Source: a virus
Virus record (IMG/VR): IMGVR_UViG_3300043420_001688
Location: 1-25,201 of that record
Length of the DNA: 25,201 nt
Direction: 5' to 3' (one strand)
Below are positions 15,266 through 21,911 of this stretch, piece after piece. Both the position numbers and the translations under genes were made by a program. The number at the start of each line of letters is the position of its first letter. Within the stretch, counting starts at the first letter, position 1. The notes under the pieces are model-generated. The model searched no databases. It was not told the origin of the DNA and saw only the letters and a program-made list of their open reading frames with translations.

Positions 15266-16519
15266 ATGGCCCTGATCCCCCTGCGTCAATACGCGCTGCA
15301 CACCTCGCCAACGCAGCGCCACCAGCTGGAGTTCTGGGACGCGCTCGAGGCCAGCCTCACAGAAGAGCAGCGCCAGTTGTACGGCACCGGTGGCGCCCTG
15401 CGCAGCAAGTGGGCGCCGCCGGTGACTGAAGCGGGCCCAGCAGAAGGTATCGACAACCATGCCGTGGCCCTGGCGGCGGGGCTGATCAAGGAGTTCGAGG
15501 GCCTGGAACTGGAGGCCTATCCCGATCCGGAGACCGGCGGCGATCCTTGGACGATTGGCTGGGGGTCGACCGCCTTCGAGGATGGCTCCCCTGTGGTCCG
15601 GGGTCAGCGCATCACCCGAGAGCGGGCCGACCTGCTGCTGAATCGGCGCCTGGCGCGCGACGTGCGACTGCTGGCGATGCGCATCACCGGCTGGGGCGGC
15701 CTGAGCGCAGGGCAGCGGGCCGCCCTGCTGTCCTTCTCCTACAACTGCGGCATCGACTGGTACGGAGCCGAGGGGTTTCGCACGATCACGGCGGCCGTGC
15801 GCAGCCAGCACTGGGACGAGGTGCCGGCCGCCATGGAGCTTTACGTGAACCCGGGCGGGCCGTCGGAGACGGGTCTGCGCCGGCGCCGCCAGGCTGAAAT
15901 CGCGATGTACCGCGGCGAGAGCAAGCCGCCGGCGATCAGCCCATCGGCCGTGGTGCATGCGGGCATCCAGGAGTGGTCCACCAAGATCCAGGCCCTCAAG
16001 CTCAGCCAGCCCGATGCTGCGACCTGCCAGGCGGCCTGCATTGCGATGGCCGTGCGAGACCCCGACATCATGGGCGTGCGCCGGCGCCTGCAGCAGATCG
16101 GCGTCGCTGGTGATCCGGCGGTGATGGGGCGCGTGATCCGCGATTACAAGGTGCCCTACCAGTACGAGGGAAGCGCCTCGCTGAAGCAGGTGTATCAGTG
16201 GCTGCGCGATGGCGAGCTGCTGATCACTCACGGCTGGTTCACAGCCTCCGGCCATGTGATCGTTCTGGATGGCCTGCGCTTTGATGAACCCAGCGGCCGC
16301 TACCTGCTGAATGTGGCCGATCCGTGGTCAGAGTTCGACGCGCCCTCCTGGGCCTACCGCTCAAGCAGCAAGTTCTACGACGGCTTCTATTCCGAGCTGT
16401 GCATCTTCGCGGCCTGTGTGGCGGGCGGCAGCGTGAGCCATGCCCGCGACCTCTACCGCGCCGGCAGGGTCAATCGCGACCAGCGCGCGATGTGGGTGCA
16501 TCGCATCCAGCCGGAGTGA
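15266..16519 (+). CDS. Bifunctional endolysin: GH24 muramidase plus C39-like peptidase
   Basis: 417 aa from ATG 15266; GTG 15227, overlapping the previous gene, is an alternative, and the frame upstream of that is a shadow. Residues 65-215 match phage T4/P21-type lysozymes: E78 in KEFEG, D87 in YPDP and T96 in WTIGWG form the E-D-T catalytic set, and NCGIDWYGAEGF matches the conserved core. Residues 245-385 look like a C39-family papain-like peptidase, with C254 (ATCQAAC), H330 (SGHVIVLDG) and D352 (VADPW). The protein would cut both glycan and peptide parts of the wall at lysis, or locally if carried in the virion. No signal peptide or holin is seen. The muramidase call is firm, the peptidase fairly so. 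Confidence 0.85.
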   Translation: MALIPLRQYALHTSPTQRHQLEFWDALEASLTEEQRQLYGTGGALRSKWAPPVTEAGPAEGIDNHAVALAAGLIKEFEGLELEAYPDPETGGDPWTIGWGSTAFEDGSPVVRGQRITRERADLLLNRRLARDVRLLAMRITGWGGLSAGQRAALLSFSYNCGIDWYGAEGFRTITAAVRSQHWDEVPAAMELYVNPGGPSETGLRRRRQAEIAMYRGESKPPAISPSAVVHAGIQEWSTKIQALKLSQPDAATCQAACIAMAVRDPDIMGVRRRLQQIGVAGDPAVMGRVIRDYKVPYQYEGSASLKQVYQWLRDGELLITHGWFTASGHVIVLDGLRFDEPSGRYLLNVADPWSEFDAPSWAYRSSSKFYDGFYSELCIFAACVAGGSVSHARDLYRAGRVNRDQRAMWVHRIQPE

Positions 16520-16930
16520 TCAGCGCTCTTTGAAAATCAGCTGGCCGATGGCAAATCGCAGCACGTCGCCGATGGCCGTCGAAGTGGCGGGCGAGAGTGC
16601 CGAGTAGTTGAGGAAGTTGCCGCCCGCCAGCGCATCCCAGACGCCGACATGGGTCAAGGTGGCGCTGGCTAGGACGCTGTTGCTCAGGACGACCGCTGCG
16701 GTGTTACTGATCTGGAATCCGCCGCCAGCGGCGGCCACCGGTTCACTGAGATTGGCGCTGGAGAGGGTGCCCCGGCCGCCGATCACGCTGTTGGTGACGT
16801 CACTGTTGATGCCGTTCACGCCGGGGTCAGCGGTGTGAAGGCTCAGGTAGAGATTGGCCGGCGCGGCGGGGGCAGCCGTGCCTCGCAGCCAGTTCAATTT
16901 GGCCTCGGCGAGGTACTGAGAGGATGCCAT
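16520..16930 (-). CDS. Phage tail/virion protein of the LHTADPG type
   Basis: 136 aa, reading leftward; the ATG complement is at 16928-16930. Residues 27-37 (LYLSLHTADPG) and the later HVGVWDALAGGNFLNYSAL match a small family common in phages, usually annotated as tail-fibre or hypothetical structural protein, in which the conserved order is LHTADPG, then THVGIFDA-GG-L. It probably folds as a beta sandwich. Its stop is back to back with the endolysin stop with no base between. A weak promoter-like CCAGAAT lies 20 nt upstream (minus strand 16951-16957). Confidence 0.7.
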   Translation of the reverse strand: MASSQYLAEAKLNWLRGTAAPAAPANLYLSLHTADPGVNGINSDVTNSVIGGRGTLSSANLSEPVAAAGGGFQISNTAAVVLSNSVLASATLTHVGVWDALAGGNFLNYSALSPATSTAIGDVLRFAIGQLIFKER

Positions 16931-16967
16931 GGCGTCGATGCAGTGGGACCATTCTGGCGGGGCCGCA

Positions 16968-17774
16968 TCAGCCGTATGGCGACAGGCGCTCCAGGGTGGC
17001 GGTGATCGAGGCTTCCGATTCGATGGCGCTCTGCAGGGGCGGGGTTTGCACCAGGCGAGCGGCGATCGAGGCCTCCATGGCGATTTCGGCGCTGACTGGA
17101 CTCAGCGACAGGCGCGCCGATAGCAGCGATTGCATCTCGATTGTGGCCACCAGGTCCGGCTGCGGCACCACTACGACCTGGATGCGATAGGGCAGCTTGG
17201 GCCACTGGGAGCTGGTGACCACAAAGCGATACTCACCCGGCGGCATCAGGGCGCCGAATGGGGACTCGAACGGGAGATCGACGTCCTCGATGGTCCCGCG
17301 GACGATGGTGGGCGGACCTTCGGTGAATTGGCAGTCGAGCTCGCAGTAGCCGCTCTCCCAGTAGCCGCAGTCGACATAGCCGATGTCGATGAGTACCGGC
17401 GGCGAGAGAATCTCCAGGGCCTGCAGGTCGGCGATCTGCGAGTTGGCAAAACCGTCGGCCCCCAGGGCGATCGGCCCGCCCTCGCCCTGCAGCGAAAAGG
17501 TGATGTACTGGTCGGTCCAGTAGTTGAGCTTGACGCGCCGCATGCCGATGCGCGCTGCTTCCAGGGTGCGGAATCGAAAGAAGAGGCTCTGGGTGCCGGA
17601 TTCGGCGCCGATCTCGCCCTGGATGTCCAGCCTGAGCTCGCGCACTTCGCCGAAGTCGCGCGGCTTGTGCACCGAGGCGTAGCGGACATAGCGCGTCCGG
17701 TTAAAGCTGGGCGTCGTGGAATCGCTGCCGCCGTAGGCGCCGATGGCGTCCTGGACGGCGTTGGTCTGATCCAT
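16968..17774 (-). CDS. Putative tail protein with C-terminal degenerate repeats
   Basis: 268 aa from the ATG complement at 17774, seven bases after the stop of the gene upstream on this strand, with GAGGG as Shine-Dalgarno; the ATG at 17795 would overlap that gene. The body is beta-rich with aromatic residues, a Cys cluster in YVDCGYWESGYCELDCQF (about residues 128-145), and a Pro-rich turn. The last ~55 residues carry three degenerate copies of a pattern A-x-I-x(3)-(S/A)-x(2)-A-x-L, as in many tail fibres. No exact family is recognised. Context with two other fibre-type genes supports a tail role. Confidence 0.7.
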   Translation of the reverse strand: MDQTNAVQDAIGAYGGSDSTTPSFNRTRYVRYASVHKPRDFGEVRELRLDIQGEIGAESGTQSLFFRFRTLEAARIGMRRVKLNYWTDQYITFSLQGEGGPIALGADGFANSQIADLQALEILSPPVLIDIGYVDCGYWESGYCELDCQFTEGPPTIVRGTIEDVDLPFESPFGALMPPGEYRFVVTSSQWPKLPYRIQVVVVPQPDLVATIEMQSLLSARLSLSPVSAEIAMEASIAARLVQTPPLQSAIESEASITATLERLSPYG

Positions 17775-17781
17775 GGCGCCC

Positions 17782-18036
17782 TCAGCTGAGTGCAATCACA
17801 AGGCCGATCGTCAGCTTGGAGGCCCGCTCGTCGATTGCCTGGGCCACGCGCAAGGGCGTCATGACCGTGGCGTTGTCGGCGCCGAGGCGGGCCTGGGCTT
17901 CTGTGGAGATGTCGCCGCTGTCGTACTTGGTGGCCTCCAGCTGGGCGATGTCCTGGTTCAGGCCGGTGAAGTTGCTGTCAACTGCCTGGAAACTGAGGGG
18001 GGAGCCCCTGCTGGCACGGGTGGTGATGATGGCCAC
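17782..18036 (-). CDS. Short tail-fibre-type protein
   Basis: 84 aa; GTG start complement at 18034-18036, 21 nt downstream of a minus-strand CTAGAAT element. PLSFQAVDSNFTGLNQDI (about residues 13-30) and ATVMTPLRVAQAID (about 56-69) match short motifs found in many phage tail-fibre proteins (forms such as PL-F-x-VD-NF--LN and MTPLR-AQAI). The family members are often larger, so this may be a small fibre subunit or a cut-down N-terminal adaptor. It is the first gene of a three-gene leftward message. Confidence 0.7.
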   Translation of the reverse strand: MAIITTRASRGSPLSFQAVDSNFTGLNQDIAQLEATKYDSGDISTEAQARLGADNATVMTPLRVAQAIDERASKLTIGLVIALS

Positions 18037-18057
18037 TGGGCTGCCGTCGCTGGAGGG

Positions 18058-18064
18058 ATTCTAG
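18058..18064 (-). promoter_or_regulatory. Predicted -10 promoter element on minus strand (CTAGAAT)
   Basis: The minus strand reads TCCTAGAATCC, with 21 nt to the GTG start at 18036. It has the same sequence and spacing as the plus-strand elements but is oriented with the leftward genes, which argues strongly that the motif is a directional promoter element. Confidence 0.65.
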
Positions 18065-18120
18065 GAATGGCGAGCCAGGCGCTCCCACCCGGTAGCGAGC
18101 CGCGCGGGAGATCGATTGCT

Positions 18121-18209
18121 GCAGTGGGGAAACGGCAAAAATCCACTGCCCTGGCGGTGCTCCTGGTTGGCGCAGGAGCGGCCCCCTGACGCCGTTCTGC
18201 TTCGGGGGC
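18121..18209. repeat. Three consecutive inverted repeats in a 155-nt intergenic gap
   Basis: Three perfect inverted repeats lie side by side: GCAGTGG/CCACTGC (18121-18127, 18143-18149), GCTCCTG/CAGGAGC (18159-18165, 18173-18179) and GCCCCC/GGGGGC (18181-18186, 18204-18209). On the leftward message they follow the stop of the gene at 18219 and precede the promoter at 18058. They could be terminators, a structured RNA or a replication/packaging site; the sequence alone does not decide. The rest of 18065-18120 shows nothing recognisable. Confidence 0.7.
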
Positions 18210-18218
18210 GAGACAAGG

Positions 18219-18818
18219 CTAGCGGCAGCGCATGAGGTGTCTGCCATGCAGGGAGCCGCTGCGCAGGGCATGGGCCATCGAGCGATGCACATGGGGCCGC
18301 AGCCGCTGCACCAACTGCGCCATCGACTGGCGCGCCAGGCGCAGGGTGCGGGCATCGCCGCCCTGCTGCACCTCCTCGATGCCGAGCTTGCCCAGGTGGG
18401 CGGCCAGGGCGGCGGCATCGGCTTCGCTGGGCAGGGCGATGACAGCGGTGCCCCGGTCCCAGCGGCCGTGGAATAACCAGATATTGGCCAATCCGCGATC
18501 GCCGGCAATATCAAGCACCTGGGGCGTCAGCAGCGCCTGCTCGCCGGGGACGAGGAGCTCCAGGGCCCGCTCAAAGCCGTCGTGCTGCAACCGGGCGCGG
18601 CTGACGTCGTAGTAGAGCTTGCCGGGCACCTGATCGATGACGGTGCGCACCGGACCGGCGCCGGCTTGCTGCAGTGAGCGCACCTGATGCAGCAGGTAGG
18701 TGTGCTCCACCTCTGAGCGGCGTAGCTCCAGCCACGGCCGCTGGCGGGTGCCCTTGCGGCGAAGCACGCCGCCACCGAGGGCGTACCCCAGGGCCAGGCC
18801 GACCAGCTTGGCGGTCAC
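18219..18818 (-). CDS. Hypothetical protein with N-terminal hydrophobic segment
   Basis: 199 aa from the GTG complement at 18816-18818, which overlaps the stop of the LAGLIDADG-like gene as GTGA; GAGG lies five bases upstream. The open frame extends to 18947 but would run inside that gene. Residues 4-21 (KLVGLALGYALGGGVL) form a short Gly-rich hydrophobic helix, then a basic region. The remainder is a soluble alpha/beta-looking domain with IWLFHGRWDRGTAVIAL (about 129-145) and a helical, His/Arg-rich end. No family is recognised. Overlap with the gene upstream suggests the two act or are expressed together. Confidence 0.65.
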   Translation of the reverse strand: MTAKLVGLALGYALGGGVLRRKGTRQRPWLELRRSEVEHTYLLHQVRSLQQAGAGPVRTVIDQVPGKLYYDVSRARLQHDGFERALELLVPGEQALLTPQVLDIAGDRGLANIWLFHGRWDRGTAVIALPSEADAAALAAHLGKLGIEEVQQGGDARTLRLARQSMAQLVQRLRPHVHRSMAHALRSGSLHGRHLMRCR

Positions 18819-19456
18819 GGCGCCTCGGGCAGAAAGAGGTGCCGCCGGCTGGCGGGCGCGTAGGGCAGCAAGGCCCCCTTGAGTGTCGCCGCCGCGGCCG
18901 CATCGAAGACCAGGCGGGGGCTTTTGAGGGCCCGGCTGCCGCTGCACCCCGGCCGGTGACCGGGCGGCAGCACGGAGGATGGCGCTCCTGTCAGCACCTC
19001 CAGCCAGCCGCTGATCAGCTTGGCCTCTGCTTCCATGGCGCCGACGCGGCGCAGGATCGTTGGCGCATCGGGGGTGGACGGCGGGCGCGCGCCTTCGGCC
19101 CAGAGCCAGGCGGCTGCTTCATGGCCGACCACATCCAGCAGCGGGCGCGTGATTTCGCGCTCCCCTTCCGGGTAGAGCAGGTTGTAGATGGGGTCGAGCA
19201 GGGGGCTCGAGAAACGAAAGCGCAGGATCGGTGTGCCATCGCCGCCGCCGGGGCGACGGGTGCGGTAGGAGCTGATGCGTGCCCGGGTGGGTACGACCCT
19301 GCGGATTTCCTCGACCTTTTCTTCCAGGAATGACATTTCACCATCACCGCCATGGATCGTTGCGGTGATGTGGGCCTGGGATGGGCTCCGGCTGCGGGTC
19401 AGGTAGCCGTCTGCCAGCAGCAGCCCCAGAAGTCCGCGGATGTCTTTGGCGCTCAT
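18815..19456 (-). CDS. LAGLIDADG endonuclease-like protein
   Basis: 213 aa from the ATG complement at 19454-19456; AAGGAGGT lies 13 nt upstream, and the TTG in frame just before it is an alternative start. Residues 9-17 read LLGLLLADG, very close to LAGLIDADG and, as usual for this family, almost at the N-terminus. The segment ILRFRFSSPLLDPIYNLLYPEGEREITRPLLDVVGHEAAAWLWAEG (residues ~77-122, given here in outline) follows the family pattern of a beta hairpin, a helix with an FY-type turn and a second, degenerate motif AAAWLWAEG. D16 and E121 would be the two metal-binding acids. The C-terminal LLPYAPASRRHLFL resembles the closing PYI-x-SM-YKL segment. A homing nuclease or a DNA-binding regulator derived from one are both possible. 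Confidence 0.6.
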   Translation of the reverse strand: MSAKDIRGLLGLLLADGYLTRSRSPSQAHITATIHGGDGEMSFLEEKVEEIRRVVPTRARISSYRTRRPGGGDGTPILRFRFSSPLLDPIYNLLYPEGEREITRPLLDVVGHEAAAWLWAEGARPPSTPDAPTILRRVGAMEAEAKLISGWLEVLTGAPSSVLPPGHRPGCSGSRALKSPRLVFDAAAAATLKGALLPYAPASRRHLFLPEAP

Positions 19457-19469
19457 TTCACCCAAAGCG

Positions 19470-19477
19470 ACCTCCTT
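19470..19477 (-). promoter_or_regulatory. Strong ribosome binding site on minus strand (AAGGAGGT)
   Basis: The minus strand reads AAGGAGGT, 13 nt before the ATG complement at 19456 and 4 nt before an in-frame TTG. It shows that translation begins here and not at the distant ATG at 19513. Confidence 0.7.
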
Positions 19478-19507
19478 ACTGTAAGAGGTAGCAAGCGGTC
19501 TGCTTGC
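19475..19507. promoter_or_regulatory. Inverted repeats in divergent control region
   Basis: The 83-nt region between the leftward LAGLIDADG-like gene and the rightward capsid gene holds the palindrome CTTACTGTAAG (19475-19485) and the inverted repeat GCAAGC-GGTCT-GCTTGC (19491-19507). They could be operators or an RNA hairpin in the capsid leader. No good CTAGRAT element is present here, so the capsid gene may use a different promoter class. Confidence 0.5.
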
Positions 19508-19539
19508 CAGCAAACCCTTTCATTCGGAGCGTTTCACCC

Positions 19540-20679
19540 ATGTGGGTTGAAAATGATTTCCCGAAGATTCTGGGCGCCGAGCTCTATCGGCCTCACCCTG
19601 CGTACGTCGTCGAGATGGCCGTGGACCCCGTCGTGGTCCACGATTTCGGAGCCCAACCCGGGCAAACCGTTGCCCTCGACCGGTATCGCTATTGGGGCAA
19701 CCCCGGGACCAAAGACTCCCGGGAGCGCACGGCGGATCAGACTCTCGGCACGGCGTCCTCTCGCAACATTGTGAAGGACAAGGTCAATGTGACCTTGAAG
19801 GAATACACCGGCCCCGCCGATTCCAGCGACCCCACCCAGCCGAGCACCTTCAAGGTGGCTCGCGAGACGCTGATTACCTCTCAGCGCCTGCTGCTGGATA
19901 CCCGCAATCTGCCGGCTTTCCACCAGTCGATCGGCAGCATGACGCTGCTTGACGATTATCGCCGCTGGCGCGATCGCGTCTTTGCGGACGAGCTCTTCAA
20001 GGCGGAAGCCAACGGCAAGGCCGACAGCACCCGCGGCGGCTATTTCTTCCCCAAGGGCAAGACTCGCACCGGCACCACGGTCGAGGCCTACGGCGCCAAC
20101 CAGTCCGCCAAGTTCGGCGTCAAGGATGACCTCCTCGATGTGGTCACCGAGATGCGCAAGCGGAACGTGCCGACCTTCGCGGACGGCTACTACCGCTGCA
20201 TCGTCGATCCCACGGCGATGAAGCACCTGCGCCAGGACAGCGACTTCCGCGAAGTGGCTCGTTACACCGGCCAGGGCATGGTGGACCCCATGCAACCCCA
20301 TCTGGCGCCCAACGCCAGCTTCTACCTGGGCATGGGCCCCGCCTATGGCCAGGCCGGCTTCGTGGCCGGTCAACCAGTCATGCCGACGGGCTTCCTGTTC
20401 GAGGGCGTGCGCTGGTTCGAGTCGACCAACCTGCCCGACAAGAGTTTCACCGCCACCATCCCTGTTGCCAGCATCAGCGCTGCCGTCACCACGGCTGCTC
20501 CGATCCTGTTCTTCGGGATGCAGGCCGTGGGCGTCGGCATCGGTGGTGACAATGCCCAGATCCTGTTGAACAACAACGACGATTTCGGGCGTTACATCAT
20601 CATGGTGTGGTCGCTGATGGCCGGTTTTGAGGTCCTGAACAAGGACTTCATCACGGTTGCCTACTCGTTCGTTTACTGA
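19540..20679 (+). CDS. Major capsid protein (N4-gp56-like)
   Basis: 379 aa from ATG 19540, with GGAG at 19526-19529; the TTG at 19504 would add 12 residues without a Shine-Dalgarno. Forms the icosahedral shell. The order of features fits the N4-gp56 family of HK97-fold coat proteins: an N-terminal segment ending DFGAQPGQTVALDRYRYWG (around residues 33-51), the strand-rich IVKDKVNVTLKEYTGP (around 79-94), a central helix-rich A-domain, VPTFADGYYRCIVDPTAMKHLR (around 210-231) and a C-terminal Gly/Phe-rich segment. Length is typical. The scaffold-like gene lies 5 kb upstream, with endolysin and a leftward block between, an unusual separation. Family call is from memory of the pattern. Confidence 0.75.
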   Translation: MWVENDFPKILGAELYRPHPAYVVEMAVDPVVVHDFGAQPGQTVALDRYRYWGNPGTKDSRERTADQTLGTASSRNIVKDKVNVTLKEYTGPADSSDPTQPSTFKVARETLITSQRLLLDTRNLPAFHQSIGSMTLLDDYRRWRDRVFADELFKAEANGKADSTRGGYFFPKGKTRTGTTVEAYGANQSAKFGVKDDLLDVVTEMRKRNVPTFADGYYRCIVDPTAMKHLRQDSDFREVARYTGQGMVDPMQPHLAPNASFYLGMGPAYGQAGFVAGQPVMPTGFLFEGVRWFESTNLPDKSFTATIPVASISAAVTTAAPILFFGMQAVGVGIGGDNAQILLNNNDDFGRYIIMVWSLMAGFEVLNKDFITVAYSFVY

Positions 20680-20691
20680 TCGGAGGTAGCC

Positions 20692-21339
20692 ATGACCAAA
20701 AAGATCTATCCCGGCAACTACGTCAACCCCCTGAGCGCTTACCAGAGCCAGGGCATTGTGGGTGTCCCCGGCCGGCTGTTTGTCCACAAGGTGGGCTACA
20801 TCAAGGTTGACTCCACTCCTCGCACCGAGTTCAACGTCATCATCCCCAGCCCCGACAAGCGGCCGGATGACAAGCCCCGGCCGGACATCACCGGCCTGGT
20901 GGTGCCCAACGGCGCCCATGTGTACTTCCTGGGTCTGCGGATCCTCGATGCACGCAAGGATCCCGGCATTGGCACCGCCCGCTCCGGGCTGATCTGGGGC
21001 AATGGCACTGACCGGATCAAACTGGCCAGTGCCGTGAGTGTCAACGGTGCGGCGATCACCGCCACCACGTTGAGCACCACCCCGATCAACGATGCCAGCC
21101 TCACCGCTGATCCCCAGAGCTCGGTGTTCAGCGTCATCACTCCGGTAAAAGCCACCGCCGAGATGACCCTGAAGCTCTACTACGACAACGGCAGCACCGC
21201 TGCTGGCAACGCCGCAGGTCTGACCTCGGCCGAGCCTGGCGGCAGCTACCTGACGGCAGAGGTGGCCTACTTCATCGACGACGAGGCTTCCGATGCCTCC
21301 GCGTTCGGCGGCCTGCCTGCCGTGGTGGAGACCGTCTGA
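20692..21339 (+). CDS. Probable capsid decoration or head-stabilising protein
   Basis: 215 aa; the ATG is 12 nt after the capsid stop, with GGAGG five bases upstream, so it is probably expressed at high level with the capsid. The protein is beta-rich, with many Thr, Val and Gly residues, no hydrophobic helix and no Cys. The call rests on its place directly after the major capsid gene and on composition; no motif is recognised. A hairpin and a promoter follow, so capsid and this gene form one short unit. Confidence 0.6.
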   Translation: MTKKIYPGNYVNPLSAYQSQGIVGVPGRLFVHKVGYIKVDSTPRTEFNVIIPSPDKRPDDKPRPDITGLVVPNGAHVYFLGLRILDARKDPGIGTARSGLIWGNGTDRIKLASAVSVNGAAITATTLSTTPINDASLTADPQSSVFSVITPVKATAEMTLKLYYDNGSTAAGNAAGLTSAEPGGSYLTAEVAYFIDDEASDASAFGGLPAVVETV

Positions 21340-21348
21340 GGGTGACTT

Positions 21349-21382
21349 CGGAGCGGGGTGCCTGCAAGGGCCCTCCGCTCCG
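21349..21382 (+). terminator. Terminator-like hairpin after the capsid unit
   Basis: Perfect 8-bp inverted repeat CGGAGCGG / CCGCTCCG (21349-21356 and 21375-21382), starting nine bases after the stop at 21339 and ending six bases before the next promoter element. No long T-run follows. With the similar hairpin at 14852 it shows a repeated order: stop, hairpin, CTAG element, next gene. Confidence 0.6.
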
Positions 21383-21387
21383 TCTCC

Positions 21388-21394
21388 CTAGGAT
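21388..21394 (+). promoter_or_regulatory. Predicted -10 promoter element (CTAGGAT)
   Basis: CTAGGAT directly behind the hairpin at 21349-21382, with 41 nt to the ATG at 21436. The leader is longer than for most units. Confidence 0.55.
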
Positions 21395-21435
21395 GGCTCC
21401 ACGTCCTCCTGCAGCTCCTCTGACGGGGCAGGCGC

Positions 21436-21873
21436 ATGACCCTTTATCAGAATCGCAGAAACGGGCAGATCGTGGAGCTGATCAGCTATCACGACGCCGA
21501 CTACGCCATGGTCAAGAACCAGAGCGGCGCGATCTCCTATCCATTGCGGCGCGACCTGGAGGAATATCAGCCCGGCCACGGCCGCACGGGCGTCACCTTG
21601 GCCTCTGCGGCTGACGGCAGCGGCGACAACAGCGAAGGCGATGCGCCTCCGGCGCCGACCATTCCCGCCGACACCCGCCTGAATGTGAACACGGCGACCG
21701 CTGAGGCGATCGCGGCTGCCATCAAGGGCGTCGGCTATTCCACGGCCAAGAAGATCGTCGAGCTGCGCATGAGCCTGCCCGGCGAGAAGTTCATCAACCT
21801 CGAGCAGCTCAAGCAGGTCGGCCGCGTCGACTGGGAGCAGGTGCTCGCTGAGGATCTGATCTACGTGGCCTGA
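21436..21873 (+). CDS. Helix-hairpin-helix protein of the head/neck module
   Basis: 145 aa. Residues 1-45 look like a small beta barrel (QIVELISYHDADYAMVKN and so on), followed by an acidic Gly/Ser linker (about 53-72). Residues 80-145 match ComEA-type tandem helix-hairpin-helix: RLNVNTATAEAI, then IKGVGYSTAKKIVELR, then NLEQLKQVGRVDWEQV. This fold binds double-stranded DNA without sequence preference through the GVG-type hairpins. In a phage structural cluster it may hold the DNA end at the portal or act in head completion, which is inference. DNA binding is likely; the exact role is open. Confidence 0.75.
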   Translation: MTLYQNRRNGQIVELISYHDADYAMVKNQSGAISYPLRRDLEEYQPGHGRTGVTLASAADGSGDNSEGDAPPAPTIPADTRLNVNTATAEAIAAAIKGVGYSTAKKIVELRMSLPGEKFINLEQLKQVGRVDWEQVLAEDLIYVA

Positions 21874-21877
21874 GTTC

Positions 21878-21884
21878 CTAGAAT
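21878..21884 (+). promoter_or_regulatory. Predicted -10 promoter element (CTAGAAT)
   Basis: TCCTAGAATCG starting five bases after the stop at 21873, with 27 nt to the GTG at 21912. Its core equals that of the elements at 5222 and 6856. Confidence 0.65.
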
Positions 21885-21911
21885 CGGTCGAGGCCAGCCA
21901 GGCGCGACTGC

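Noticed and set aside
16951-16957. Minus-strand CCAGAAT, 20 nt before the gene at 16930
   Set aside because: The spacing fits the promoter family, but the T of the core is replaced by C. The gene is only 37 nt behind the one upstream and can be read from the promoter at 18058, so it is not listed as an element.
20400-20440. tRNA T-loop-like GGTTCGAGTC
   Set aside because: It lies inside the capsid coding sequence, with no acceptor stem or anticodon arm around it.
19534-20919. Antisense open frame of 461 codons opposite the capsid gene
   Set aside because: The capsid reading has a Shine-Dalgarno sequence, family-like motifs and a following coupled gene; the antisense one has none.
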